64,000 nucleotides of DNA from positions 9,105,717-9,169,716 of the forward strand of contig NZ_AP018290.1 of the NCBI RefSeq assembly GCF_002368415.1, read 5' to 3'. This document shows positions 26,811 through 35,635 of this stretch, in pieces; the first letter of the stretch is position 1; every line of letters starts with the position of its first letter. The notes below the pieces were generated by a model that worked only from the letters and a program-made list of their open reading frames with translations, did not search any database and was not told the origin of the DNA. The translations under genes and the position numbers were made by a program. Source of the stretch: Calothrix sp. NIES-4105 (GTDB lineage: Bacteria > Cyanobacteriota > Cyanobacteriia > Cyanobacteriales > Nostocaceae).

Positions 26811-27002
26811 CAAAAACATGAATTTAGAGAGCTAGAGCAACAACTACCAAATTACCAAAACTTTTGACATAAACCACTAGTAGTTCGTGTCATTAATTTT
26901 GGTAGGTACGTAGTAGCGATTCCGGAGCGTCAAAAATCTTAATTTAGAGGGCTAAAGCCCAACTACGAACCGTCCAAAACTTTTGACATGGACTACTAGT
27001 TC
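26767..27002. repeat. Tandem ~118-bp repeat upstream of cas6
   Basis: Copy A 26767-26886 and copy B 26887-27002 both start GTGTCATTAATTTTG, share GGTAGGTACGTAGTAGCG (ATAGG in copy A), AATTTAGAG(A/G)GCTA and end with AAAACTTTTGACAT near ACTAGT. A partial relative at 52365-52475 has the GGTACGTAGTAGCG and TTAGAGGGCTAGAGCAACAA parts. The units are far longer than CRISPR repeats and have no spacers. Confidence 0.8.
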
Positions 27003-27088
27003 GCCTCAAATTCAGCAATAAACTAAGGGGGCACGAAAGAGATATAAAATAAATAGCACGTGAATGATGATATGACTCAAGCGCTACC

Positions 27089-28207
27089 ATGCCTGGACTT
27101 CGTAAAAAGCAAACTGCATCCCACTCTCATTTAAAATGGGCGCCTGACACAGAGTTAGTCGGGTTGGAGTTTGAGTTAGTCTTAGAAAAAGATGCTTACC
27201 TTTACCCAGAGTACTCCAAAGGACTCCATGCTTGGTTTCTTCATCAAGTTCAGCAAATTGACCCGCAGCTATCCGCTTATTTGCATGATGAAGAGTCAGA
27301 AAAAGCTTTTACTGTTTCTGGGTTACTCGATGGAGAAATAGTTAGTAGTGGTAGACAGGTAAAATTATTGTCAAATACTATATATCGTTGGTACGTGACT
27401 GGTTTATCAAGTCGAGTTATAAAGTGGATGGATCGATGGGTAAAGAAATTACCAGTAATAGTAAATTTACATGATGCAGCTTTACATGTACGCGCGTGTA
27501 ATATTGTTCATCCCCCTACAACTTACGAAGAACTGTTAAACTCAAACCATGACAGAAGTATAATCTTACAATTTATTACTCCTACAAGTTTTCGTCGTAA
27601 AGGTCATCATTTACCGTTACCTGTACCAACGAATCTTTTTCACAGCTATTTACGACGTTGGAATAATTTTTCGGGGATGGCAGTAGACCATAATGATTTT
27701 TTAGCTTGGATAGATGATTGTGTTTTTATTAACCGTTGCCAAATTACTACTACTAAGGTATTGGCAGGTAAACGCGGTGCTGTTACAGGATTTACGGGCG
27801 CCATCGAATTAAGTTTAACTCAACAAGCAGCAAAAAATCCAGAATATGAGCAGCTATTTTATGCTTTGGGAAAATTGGCGCCTTATTGTGGTACAGGTCA
27901 TAAAACTACTTTTGGGTTAGGACAAACGCGGTTAGGTTGGTCATCGGAACTAGTGCAAGATGTACCTTCGGTTGAAACTGTATTAACTCAACGTATTGAA
28001 GAGTTAGCAGAAATATTTAAAGCGCAACGTAAAAGAACTGGGGGAACGCGCGCTTCGGAAATTGCTTCAAAATGGGCAACTATACTGGCACGGCGAGAAA
28101 TGGGAGAATCAGTACAGGAAATAGCAGATGATTTACAGATGCCTTATGAAACTGTAAAAACTTATGTAAAGTTGGCACGACGCGCGTTGAAAGATGGCAA
28201 CGGATAA
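27089..28207 (+). CDS. cas6: Cas6 endoribonuclease with C-terminal HTH
   Basis: A 372-residue RAMP protein. The C-terminal glycine-rich loop of Cas6 is plain at residues 266-283 (YCGTGHKTTFGLGQTRLG), preceded by VTGFTGAIELSL and the N-terminal ferredoxin-like VGLEFELVLEKDAYL; H45-type histidines are candidates for catalysis. Cas6 cuts CRISPR transcripts within repeats. Residues ~320-368 form an extra helix-turn-helix (GESVQEIADDLQMPYETVKT), like sigma-70 region 4, typical of some cyanobacterial Cas6 proteins. No array or other cas gene is in the window. The stop codon lies within a dispersed repeat. Confidence 0.85.
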   Translation: MPGLRKKQTASHSHLKWAPDTELVGLEFELVLEKDAYLYPEYSKGLHAWFLHQVQQIDPQLSAYLHDEESEKAFTVSGLLDGEIVSSGRQVKLLSNTIYRWYVTGLSSRVIKWMDRWVKKLPVIVNLHDAALHVRACNIVHPPTTYEELLNSNHDRSIILQFITPTSFRRKGHHLPLPVPTNLFHSYLRRWNNFSGMAVDHNDFLAWIDDCVFINRCQITTTKVLAGKRGAVTGFTGAIELSLTQQAAKNPEYEQLFYALGKLAPYCGTGHKTTFGLGQTRLGWSSELVQDVPSVETVLTQRIEELAEIFKAQRKRTGGTRASEIASKWATILARREMGESVQEIADDLQMPYETVKTYVKLARRALKDGNG

Positions 28208-28232
28208 AGCGGATGTAACGGATGATTTATTT
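28196..28232. repeat. Dispersed repeat supplying the cas6 stop codon
   Basis: GGCAACGGATAAAGCGGATG followed by TAACGGATGATTTATT. The inverse copy lies at the end of ligA (43229-43266), differing at only a few bases. Internal period is a 7-9 bp CGGAT unit. Confidence 0.75.
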
Positions 28233-28419
28233 GTTATATCTAGACCAAGAACAGCGATTATTGTTACAACCATTTGATTAAAAAAAGAAACTTAATTAGA
28301 ACTGGTTGCGCTGATAAAAAGTAAGATAATAATGAGTAACATCAATATATTGGCTTAAACGTAATAACACAACCAAGAGACAGCAAAACGTAATTAGTAA
28401 AAAGGATATATACTATACT

Positions 28420-28776
28420 GTGTACGAAGTTGAATATACAGACGAATTTGAGCAATGGTGGCTCACGCTTGATTTATATACACAAGACTCTATTGATATA
28501 GTAGTCGATTTACTTATAGAAAGGGGACCAAATCTTTCATTTCCATACAGTTTTGGCATTAAGAGTTCTCGTCACCAGCATATGAGGGAACTTAGGGTAC
28601 AATGTAGAGGAGAACCATACAGAATTTTATACGCTTTTGACCCTCGTAGAGTTGCTGTACTTCTCTTAGGAGGGAACAAAGTAGGTAACGACCGCTGGTA
28701 CGAAGAAAATGTAGCAAAAGCTGACAAGCTTTACGATGAACTGTTAGAAGAACTTAAAAAAGAAGGATATATATGA
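28420..28776 (+). CDS. HigB-like (RelE/ParE superfamily, Gp49-type) toxin
   Basis: A 118-residue protein starting with GTG. The motif order YTDEFEQWWLTLDLYTQDSI, then LGRP-like LSFPYSFGIKSSRHQHMREL, QCRGEPYRILYAFDPRR and LLLGGNKVGNDRWYEEN is that of Gp49/HigB toxins, which cleave mRNA on ribosomes. It overlaps the next gene by ATGA, giving toxin-first order as in hig operons. Confidence 0.88.
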   Translation: MYEVEYTDEFEQWWLTLDLYTQDSIDIVVDLLIERGPNLSFPYSFGIKSSRHQHMRELRVQCRGEPYRILYAFDPRRVAVLLLGGNKVGNDRWYEENVAKADKLYDELLEELKKEGYI

Positions 28777-29078
28777 AAACAAAACCTTTTAGCGAATTAC
28801 GTAATAGGATGGCGCCTGAACGAAGGGCAAAAAATGCGACTCGTGCCAAAATAGCTTTACTTTATCTTACCCTAGTTGAATTACAAAATTCCTTGGGACT
28901 TCTACAAGAGAATTCAGAAGATTATGACGCTGTTTTGCCTGATATCTTAATGAATGAGAATCAGCAAGAAATTGATATTTCTACTCTCTCTGAATATATT
29001 AAAGCTCTTGGCGGAAGTTTGAAAATAGTTGCTAACTTTCGTGAAAAGGAAATTGTTCTTGCCCAATTCGATGATTAA
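28773..29078 (+). CDS. HigA-like antitoxin with divergent HTH
   Basis: A 101-residue partner. The N-terminus FSELRNRMAPERRAKNATRA and the C-terminus ISTLSEYIKALGGSLKIVAN match HigA/XRE antitoxins paired with Gp49 toxins. The central stretch that normally forms the HTH (LTQEQLAxxL...QSAVSKLE) reads LLQENSEDYDAVLPDILMNE, so DNA-binding residues appear lost while length is kept. It could still bind the toxin. It is translationally coupled to the toxin gene. Confidence 0.75.
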   Translation: MKTKPFSELRNRMAPERRAKNATRAKIALLYLTLVELQNSLGLLQENSEDYDAVLPDILMNENQQEIDISTLSEYIKALGGSLKIVANFREKEIVLAQFDD

Positions 29079-29230
29079 ATTCATTTTGTAATTTTATTCT
29101 TTGCAGCAAAGCTGATAGTTTTATTGGCTTTGTGCATTTGCACTGACGAATTCCAAAGCATGATTGACAGCCCATTTAGTAAAATATACGACAAAAGTAT
29201 CTAATTATAGTGCAAGTAAACAACTCCATT

Positions 29231-32200
29231 TTATGCTGTGCCTGAAACGGCGCCTAAAACCCGCAATGAAAGGAGTGTTGCGTCTGTTAAACCAGAAACA
29301 CCATTGATATTCATTCCTTCGTAGGGTTTAGGAATTCTTAGAGTTTTTATACAGTTTAATGCGCGAATATCCCAAAGTTTAATGGTTTCATCTTCGCCGC
29401 AGCTAAATAAGATATCTAATTGCTCACTGTAACAGAGCGACCAAATACGGTTTTGATGACCTGTTAATACTTTAAAGCATCCTGTTTTAGTATCCCATAA
29501 TCTAATGGTGGCGTCATCACTGGCGCTAATAAGAATGGATGGTGTATTGTCAGATGCGGGAATAAAAGTAAGCGCGCGAATTTCTCCAGTATGTCCCCAA
29601 AACAGTTGTAAGCATTGCTGTGTTTCCACATTCCACAGTCTGATACTAAAATCATCGCTGCTACTGGCAATGAGTTTACCATTCTCATTAAAAGTTATAG
29701 CTCTCAAGCGATGGGTGTGTCCTTTTAGACTAGTTAGGCATTTTCTAGTATGAATATCCCAAAAGTTGATAGTTTCACCAGTTCCAGCTGTCGCTAAAGT
29801 TTCGGTGTGGGGTGATAGAGCTATTGCCCACATCCATTCGGTTTCTAAATTCTCTAAAATTTGGGATTGATTGGTGTGTGTATCCCATAATCTAATAGTG
29901 TGGTCATCACTGGCACTAATTAAGGTATGATTATTTTGGAATATTACTGACCATACCCAATCAGTATGACCGCGCCAAGTTTTGAGACATGTTCCCGTAC
30001 TTACATCCCAAAGTTTAATAGTGCGGTCGTGACTAGCGCTTGCTAATAATGCCCCATCAGGACTGAAACTCACATGCCTAATTCTGCCTTGATGTCCTGA
30101 TAAAGTTTGATAACATTCACCAGTTGCCGCATTCCACAACCTGATATTACCATCATCGCTACCACTAGCAAGACAAATTATATCCTGTTGAGGAACAGGG
30201 TTAACAGCTACACTCCAAATCCGATTGCTGTAACCTTGAAAAGTTTTAATTGCCTCACCAGTTTGAGTATCCCACAACCTCACTAACTGGTCATCACTTC
30301 CTACAGCAATCATTTTTTGATCGGGACTATAAGCTAACGAACGAATGCGATGATGGGGTTCGTGGAAAGTCCGAAGCGGTTCCCCATTTTCCAAATTCCA
30401 AAGTTGAATTTTATCTGTACCGCAACTTATAACCGTTTTGCCCGACTGACTAAATTTTACAGCCCAAATGGCGCCAGTTGGTGCAGTTTTTACACGCAGC
30501 AAACATTTACCCGACTTCACATCCCAAGCTTTGATACTTTGATTATCGCTGCTTCCCACTAAAGTTTTACCATCAGGACTAAAAGCCAAAGTGCGAACGC
30601 GCGTTGAATTTTCGTCAAACGTTTTCAAACATTTATTAGTCCAGACATTCCATAATCTTATTGATGATGCACCACCTGTAGCTAAAGTTTTACCGTTATT
30701 ACTAAACGCAAATGACCAAACCTCTCGATCTGGTTCATGGAAAGTGTAAATGCAAACCTCTAAATCGAGACTCCAAACTTTTGCAGTGCGGTCGCTACTT
30801 GCACTAACTACCAAACGCTTACCCAATACAAAATACACCGACCACACCCAATCAGTATGTCCGCGAAATATTTTTAAACATTTTGCACTTTCACTATCCC
30901 AAATTCTCACCGCGCGGTCATTGCCACAACTAGCTATTAGCTTACCATCAGAACTAAAAGCCACACATCGAATCCAATCATCATGAGCTTGCCATGCTAG
31001 AATTTGTGTACTATCCGCCACATTCCAAAGACGAATTTGTCCATCCATTCCCCCTGTAGCGAGTAATTTTTGGTCGGGACTGAATGTAACGCTAAATATA
31101 CTACCTAAAGATTGAGAAAAAACAGTTTTATTAAAACTACAATCATTAAAATTTACTTGTGATAATTCCACCCCCTGTAAATAAGCTTGGGAAATGGGAA
31201 GACGAGAAAAATCGTAACCGTTCAGATTTACTTGTAGTTGAATTAAAAGATTAATTAAATTTCCCCCAGCATATCCTACGGGTACTTGTAGTTCTTTTTC
31301 TCTTAATTTCTCAACAATGATGCGGAATTTATGTTCTATAACTCTTTTCGTATGATTTTTGCATAAATACCCTACCACAGGTTTTAATAGTACCTGCGTT
31401 TGATTTTCCCGGATGTAATCAGGCGCCGAAGCTTTAATAATCGCATGAGTTCTCAATAAATCTAATTCGCAACACTCCAACTCATTAATTACTTTGTCAA
31501 TAAAAACCTCACTTACATACTCCATTACCACATTTTGCAGCGTAAAACTATCATGGGTAGATTGAATTAAACAGCGACCTAACAAAGAATTTAAACTAGA
31601 GAGAATTTGGCGTTGTGATAAACCCAAAACATCCTCAAATAAATCACTTTGCAGCACAGGTTGACGATTAATTGCTAACCAATACATTAAAGATTGTTCT
31701 GGTTTCGACAATCGTTGAAACTGTTGTGTCAATAAATCATCTATATCATCAAAAATAATTGTCCCAGAATCTAGAAAAGCCCTAATATTACCATTAAACA
31801 GTTTTTTAATTGTTGCTGGAACAATTTGTAAAGCTAAAGGATTACCATGATAAAGCTCTATCAATTCTTCAATATCGGATGCTAAACCACTTATACCCCT
31901 CGTAGTCAAAATTTCTGTTGCTGACTGTAACCCTTCTAACTCCCAAACTCGCACGGGTAAGCTTTCCCCCGCTAAAGGTCGCATTTCCTGAAACTGTTCG
32001 CGACTAGTTAAAAGCAAGCAACTTTGATGTTGACATTCCCCGACTCGTCGAAATAACTCACCATAACCTTCATATCCCTCACGATAGCAACCAGTGGAAG
32101 ACCCACCTTGCAAAATTGACTCGCCATTATCGAGTATCAGCAAACAACGGGAAGTATTGAAATAATGGATAAGTCGCGTAATTTTCTCCCCTAAACTTTG

Positions 32201-32794
32201 GGGTAATTCAATTTCTTGCTGTAGGGAAAGAAACTTAACCACATCCGCGATGATTTTTTCTACCGTCGGCGCCTCTCGTAAACTCCGCCAAATAATATAG
32301 TCAAATTCCTCACTTACCTCTTGCGCTAGTTTTACCGCCAAAGCAGTTTTACCTACTCCACCCATCGCCAAAATTGTCACCAAACGACATTTATCGTTAA
32401 TTAACCACTGTTTTAATTGGTTTCGTTCTATACTCCTATCGTAGAAAATTGATACATCAGGCGCCGAATCCCAATCATACTTTGTAGGTGATGATTTATC
32501 TTCATCCTTCCCACCTTTAACCTCATCCTTAATATCAACAACCTCCTCCCAGTCAAGTTCGAGGACTTGACAAAAAGCCTTGAAATACAAAGGTTTAACA
32601 GGCGTACCCTGCAAAAAGCGTTTCCAAGTACCAATCGACACAGTTGCAGGAAGGACATTTTTACCATTCTTTACTGGTGGTATCAAATTACTAGCTTCTT
32701 CCAGCCACTTAGGGTTATCAATGGCTGACCCCTCCGTCTCTCGTGCTTCCTTGATTTTTTTCAGTCCCAATGGTGACGCTTTTAAGCTCCGCAT
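29231..32794 (-). CDS. STAND ATPase: HTH-like N-terminus, NB-ARC, WD40 repeats
   Basis: A 1187-residue signalling protein. Residues ~1-90 form a helical domain (VSIGTWKRFLQGTPVKPLYF, CQVLELDWEEVVD) seen at the start of many cyanobacterial NB-ARC proteins. The NB-ARC follows with P-loop AMGGVGKTALAV (145-150) and Walker B RCLLILDNGESIL. A winged-helix region and a short pentapeptide-like stretch (YLQGVELSQVNFNDCSF) follow, then about 13-14 WD40 repeats (for example GHTDWVWSVIF, SASDDHTIRLWD) probably forming two propellers. STAND proteins sense a ligand and oligomerise; antiphage STANDs are established. No effector nuclease or protease is fused, so the effector may be encoded nearby. Confidence 0.88.
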   Translation of the reverse strand: MRSLKASPLGLKKIKEARETEGSAIDNPKWLEEASNLIPPVKNGKNVLPATVSIGTWKRFLQGTPVKPLYFKAFCQVLELDWEEVVDIKDEVKGGKDEDKSSPTKYDWDSAPDVSIFYDRSIERNQLKQWLINDKCRLVTILAMGGVGKTALAVKLAQEVSEEFDYIIWRSLREAPTVEKIIADVVKFLSLQQEIELPQSLGEKITRLIHYFNTSRCLLILDNGESILQGGSSTGCYREGYEGYGELFRRVGECQHQSCLLLTSREQFQEMRPLAGESLPVRVWELEGLQSATEILTTRGISGLASDIEELIELYHGNPLALQIVPATIKKLFNGNIRAFLDSGTIIFDDIDDLLTQQFQRLSKPEQSLMYWLAINRQPVLQSDLFEDVLGLSQRQILSSLNSLLGRCLIQSTHDSFTLQNVVMEYVSEVFIDKVINELECCELDLLRTHAIIKASAPDYIRENQTQVLLKPVVGYLCKNHTKRVIEHKFRIIVEKLREKELQVPVGYAGGNLINLLIQLQVNLNGYDFSRLPISQAYLQGVELSQVNFNDCSFNKTVFSQSLGSIFSVTFSPDQKLLATGGMDGQIRLWNVADSTQILAWQAHDDWIRCVAFSSDGKLIASCGNDRAVRIWDSESAKCLKIFRGHTDWVWSVYFVLGKRLVVSASSDRTAKVWSLDLEVCIYTFHEPDREVWSFAFSNNGKTLATGGASSIRLWNVWTNKCLKTFDENSTRVRTLAFSPDGKTLVGSSDNQSIKAWDVKSGKCLLRVKTAPTGAIWAVKFSQSGKTVISCGTDKIQLWNLENGEPLRTFHEPHHRIRSLAYSPDQKMIAVGSDDQLVRLWDTQTGEAIKTFQGYSNRIWSVAVNPVPQQDIICLASGSDDGNIRLWNAATGECYQTLSGHQGRIRHVSFSPDGALLASASHDRTIKLWDVSTGTCLKTWRGHTDWVWSVIFQNNHTLISASDDHTIRLWDTHTNQSQILENLETEWMWAIALSPHTETLATAGTGETINFWDIHTRKCLTSLKGHTHRLRAITFNENGKLIASSSDDFSIRLWNVETQQCLQLFWGHTGEIRALTFIPASDNTPSILISASDDATIRLWDTKTGCFKVLTGHQNRIWSLCYSEQLDILFSCGEDETIKLWDIRALNCIKTLRIPKPYEGMNINGVSGLTDATLLSLRVLGAVSGTA

Positions 32795-32934
32795 GATTAC
32801 TGATATTTATTATTATTTTCAAGTACATTTACGGAACACTACAAGGCGAGAGGTAACTGATCCGGAATTGTGCTGGTTACTTTAAGTATATTTTACGATG
32901 ATAGAAGAGTCAAAACATACAAACACTTAAAAGT

Positions 32935-33243
32935 ATGCGTAAATATTTGCTAGGCTCCATATTAATGATTAGCAGTTTGTTCACTTTTACAAATACTGCA
33001 AATGCGAATTCTGTTCAAGATGAAATAAACAGAACCAACCAACTAATAGGAGAGTATGAGCAGTTTGAAAGGAAGGTAGTTAACCCAGAAGTTCAAAAAT
33101 ATCAAAGATATTTAAACAGGCTTTATATGGCTTGTATGAATGGAAACAGAAATGCTTGTAATTTATATACAATTAAAATTCAACAACAAAATGAACGTTT
33201 AGAAAGAGCTACTCAAATAATTCGTAACAGAAGAAGATATTAA
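32935..33243 (+). CDS. Small exported protein
   Basis: A 102-residue protein with signal peptide (MRKYLLGSILMISSLFTF, cleavage near ANANS). The mature part is basic and helical, with two cysteines (YMACMNGNRNACNLY) spaced to form a disulfide, and ends IIRNRRRY. No family was recognised. It is divergent from the STAND gene. Confidence 0.6.
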   Translation: MRKYLLGSILMISSLFTFTNTANANSVQDEINRTNQLIGEYEQFERKVVNPEVQKYQRYLNRLYMACMNGNRNACNLYTIKIQQQNERLERATQIIRNRRRY

Positions 33244-33449
33244 AAAGTGTAAGCATATAGCAGTTATAAATGACTCATAAAAATTTACAAATCGGGTTGT
33301 CGGGCATTGTAAACTTTCAAAAATTATTCAAGATTGCTATAAACAATATATTTAGTTTCAAAAATCATCGCACTATGCGGATATTCAAAAACTGACATCT
33401 TGCAACACTTAAAAAAGTGTGTTCATAAAACAAATTAGGAGATAAAAAA

Positions 33450-34124
33450 ATGACTAGTGTGTCACGCTATACTTCATGGGAGCGATTTATGGCTGATATT
33501 GTTGACACTGCTGACAGCACTGTAAACCTTAAAGAACTATTTGACCTTACAAGCCATGCAATAGTTATGATCATCTTGAAAATCATAATAAGTAGTTGGG
33601 TAATATTTAATGCAATTGTCTTGCTTCTAAGTTTAGCTTTTCCCAGTTTTTTAATCGCGCTAGGCTCATTTACTCTAACTCCAATGGGAATTGCTACTAT
33701 TGGAATATTCGGAGTTAGTATGGCCGCAACAATGAAATTGCTTTATCAAAACAGGCAGCTTCCGATAGCAATTAAGAAAGTTGGAGATAAGAACAAAGAT
33801 AAGTACGATTTTATAAGAGAAAAATACGCATATGAAAGATTTACTCTTGTGGAACAAATCGACTCTCTCATGTTTAAGTCCGTTAAAGAACTTATTTCAC
33901 TAGCAGAGAATGAAGCAGAAGCTTTGAAGGCTAAAGCAATTGCTAGTACTTTTGAGAAAATATATCTTGCATATACCGATCCTGAAGTAGATGATGTAAT
34001 AGAATGCGTCACAGATATTGGCAAAGCAGTTCTCGAAGTCGAGAAAGAAAATTTAGAGGAAAGTGCAGAACAGAAAATAAAGCAGTTACTTTCGGAACGA
34101 CTAAAAAGGATTCAATCAAAATAA
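33450..34124 (+). CDS. Membrane protein of unknown function
   Basis: A 224-residue protein with two or three adjacent hydrophobic segments between residues ~35 and 97 (IVMIILKIIISSWVIFNAIV; FPSFLIALGSFTLTPMGIAT), a short N-terminal cytosolic part and a long charged helical C-terminal half (EAEALKAKAIASTFEKIYLA). A Shine-Dalgarno-like AGGAGAT is eight bases before the ATG. It may be a membrane partner for the neighbouring VWA protein, but that is guesswork from position. Confidence 0.6.
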   Translation: MTSVSRYTSWERFMADIVDTADSTVNLKELFDLTSHAIVMIILKIIISSWVIFNAIVLLLSLAFPSFLIALGSFTLTPMGIATIGIFGVSMAATMKLLYQNRQLPIAIKKVGDKNKDKYDFIREKYAYERFTLVEQIDSLMFKSVKELISLAENEAEALKAKAIASTFEKIYLAYTDPEVDDVIECVTDIGKAVLEVEKENLEESAEQKIKQLLSERLKRIQSK

Positions 34125-34230
34125 GAGGGTAGGACAAGCACATGTAGGTTAGCTCAAAAGATGCAATTGAATATAATTGCTTGCTAGTACTACTCGGTTA
34201 AGAATTTAAATCCCCCAACCTCTTATCCAC

Positions 34231-34290
34231 CTACCCGCTAAAATTGTTGCCAAGTGAGATTTAATTATTAATTAACCACTGTTTTAACTG
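34231..34290 (-). pseudogene. Relic of the P-loop region of an NB-ARC gene
   Basis: Read on the minus strand, QLKQWLINN, a stop, then ISLGNNF parallels QLKQWLINDKCRLVTILAMG of the STAND gene at 29231, and the nucleotides (ATTAACCACTGTTTTAA) match its coding strand at 32398-32414. It is about 60 bp with no coding capacity, marking an earlier second copy in the same orientation. Confidence 0.55.
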
Positions 34291-34411
34291 GACTTATATA
34301 GTAGATTAGCAGCAGTATTTAAAATGCTGTGCCATCCGTTTTTTACTGTATTAACGAGATGCAAAGTAATTTCAATAAAAATCATAGGCTGAATTATAAA
34401 AGGAGATCATT

Positions 34412-35023
34412 ATGCTAGAAAACCGCGATTATACGTTAATTATTGACAAGAGCGGTAGTATGTCAACAAAGGATCAAGCTGGTGGTAGAAGCCGTTGGGA
34501 TGTCATGCAGGAGTCTACACTTGCTTTGGCTAGTAAATGCGAAAAGTTTGACCCAGACGGTATTACTATTTACACTTTTTCAACTCGATTCAAGCGTTAT
34601 GAAAATGTCACTGCTAATAAAGTTAACCAAATATTCGAGGAAAATGAGCCTTTGGGACGAACGGAGATGGCCGATGTGTTGAGAGATGCGTTCCAAAATT
34701 ACTTCCATCGGCGGGAATTGGGGCAAATCAAACCTAACGGAGAGACTATGTTGGTTGTTACTGATGGTCAGCCAGACAATCGTAAATCAGTTATTACGAC
34801 AATTGTTGAAGCAACCCAACGCATGGATAAAGATGAAGAGTTAGCTATCTCCTTTATTCAAATTGGAAATGATTCAGAAGCAACTGCATTTCTTAAGCTT
34901 TTAGATGATCAGCTAGAGAATGTAGGGGCTAAGTTTGATATTGTTGACACAATTACTATCCAAGAGATAGAAGAAGAGGATTTATCTCTCAAGGAAGTTT
35001 TGCTTAAGGCTATTCAAGACTAA
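34412..35023 (+). CDS. VWA-domain protein
   Basis: A 203-residue stand-alone von Willebrand A domain. The metal site motif is TLIIDKSGSMSTKD (DxSxS), followed by the threonine loop LGRTEMADVL and the aspartate of MLVVTDGQPDNRK. A strong AGGAGAT precedes the ATG. Cytosolic VWA proteins of this type are frequently encoded with MoxR-like ATPases or in VMAP-type conflict systems with CHAT or trypsin effectors; a CHAT gene follows within 600 bp. Confidence 0.85.
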   Translation: MLENRDYTLIIDKSGSMSTKDQAGGRSRWDVMQESTLALASKCEKFDPDGITIYTFSTRFKRYENVTANKVNQIFEENEPLGRTEMADVLRDAFQNYFHRRELGQIKPNGETMLVVTDGQPDNRKSVITTIVEATQRMDKDEELAISFIQIGNDSEATAFLKLLDDQLENVGAKFDIVDTITIQEIEEEDLSLKEVLLKAIQD

Positions 35024-35289
35024 TCACTCCTGGTTCGCTCATTTTTTTTTGAATTTGAGAAGTTGCCGAAAAACATAAAATCTAGATTCCACAACGGTTT
35101 GAGCGATTTACCTAAATTTATCTTAAACTACCATCCCGCTCTAAAAACTCTATTTCTATGGGATGGCGCCAATTCGCCACGACAGTACATTTGAATTATA
35201 AGCTAGAACCCTGATTAAATCGTTCAGCTTTTTCCTAACTCAATTTAGAATGGGCGAACCAGAAGTAATCAATTATCAAGGTAACTGTT

Positions 35290-35520
35290 ATGGACGAAGA
35301 GAAGATAGACCAACTTTTAGCAAAACTAGAAAGACGGGCTTCTAATTCCCAAGATATTGTGTTGCCAGGTTCAGAGCCGCTTTTAACAACAGATGAGTCG
35401 TTTTTGAAAGAAATCAGAAAAGAAGCCGCTTTAAACCAAATCGCAGGCACGAAAACCCTAAAAGGGCAGTTGCTGTGGATTTGGGGGTTCTTACGCGGGC
35501 AAGGACACAAGGACACCTAA
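35290..35520 (+). CDS. Small hypothetical protein
   Basis: A 76-residue protein, helical at the start (MDEEKIDQLLAKLERRASNS) with a tryptophan-rich tail (LKGQLLWIWGFLRGQGHK). It lies between VWA and CHAT genes in the same direction. No family recognised. Confidence 0.5.
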   Translation: MDEEKIDQLLAKLERRASNSQDIVLPGSEPLLTTDESFLKEIRKEAALNQIAGTKTLKGQLLWIWGFLRGQGHKDT

Positions 35521-35635
35521 GATACGGTGAAGGTCGTAAATTCCCTAGCCGTTGCCATATAAGCTTTCTACATATATTCCATGAACGCGCAATTTGCTGT
35601 ATCTTGGCTCAACCTTTAGTTCTCATCGTATTCGC

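Noticed and set aside
26767-27002. Possible CRISPR array upstream of cas6
   Set aside because: Only two units of about 118 bp with no unique spacers; the same sequence occurs singly at 52.4 kb.
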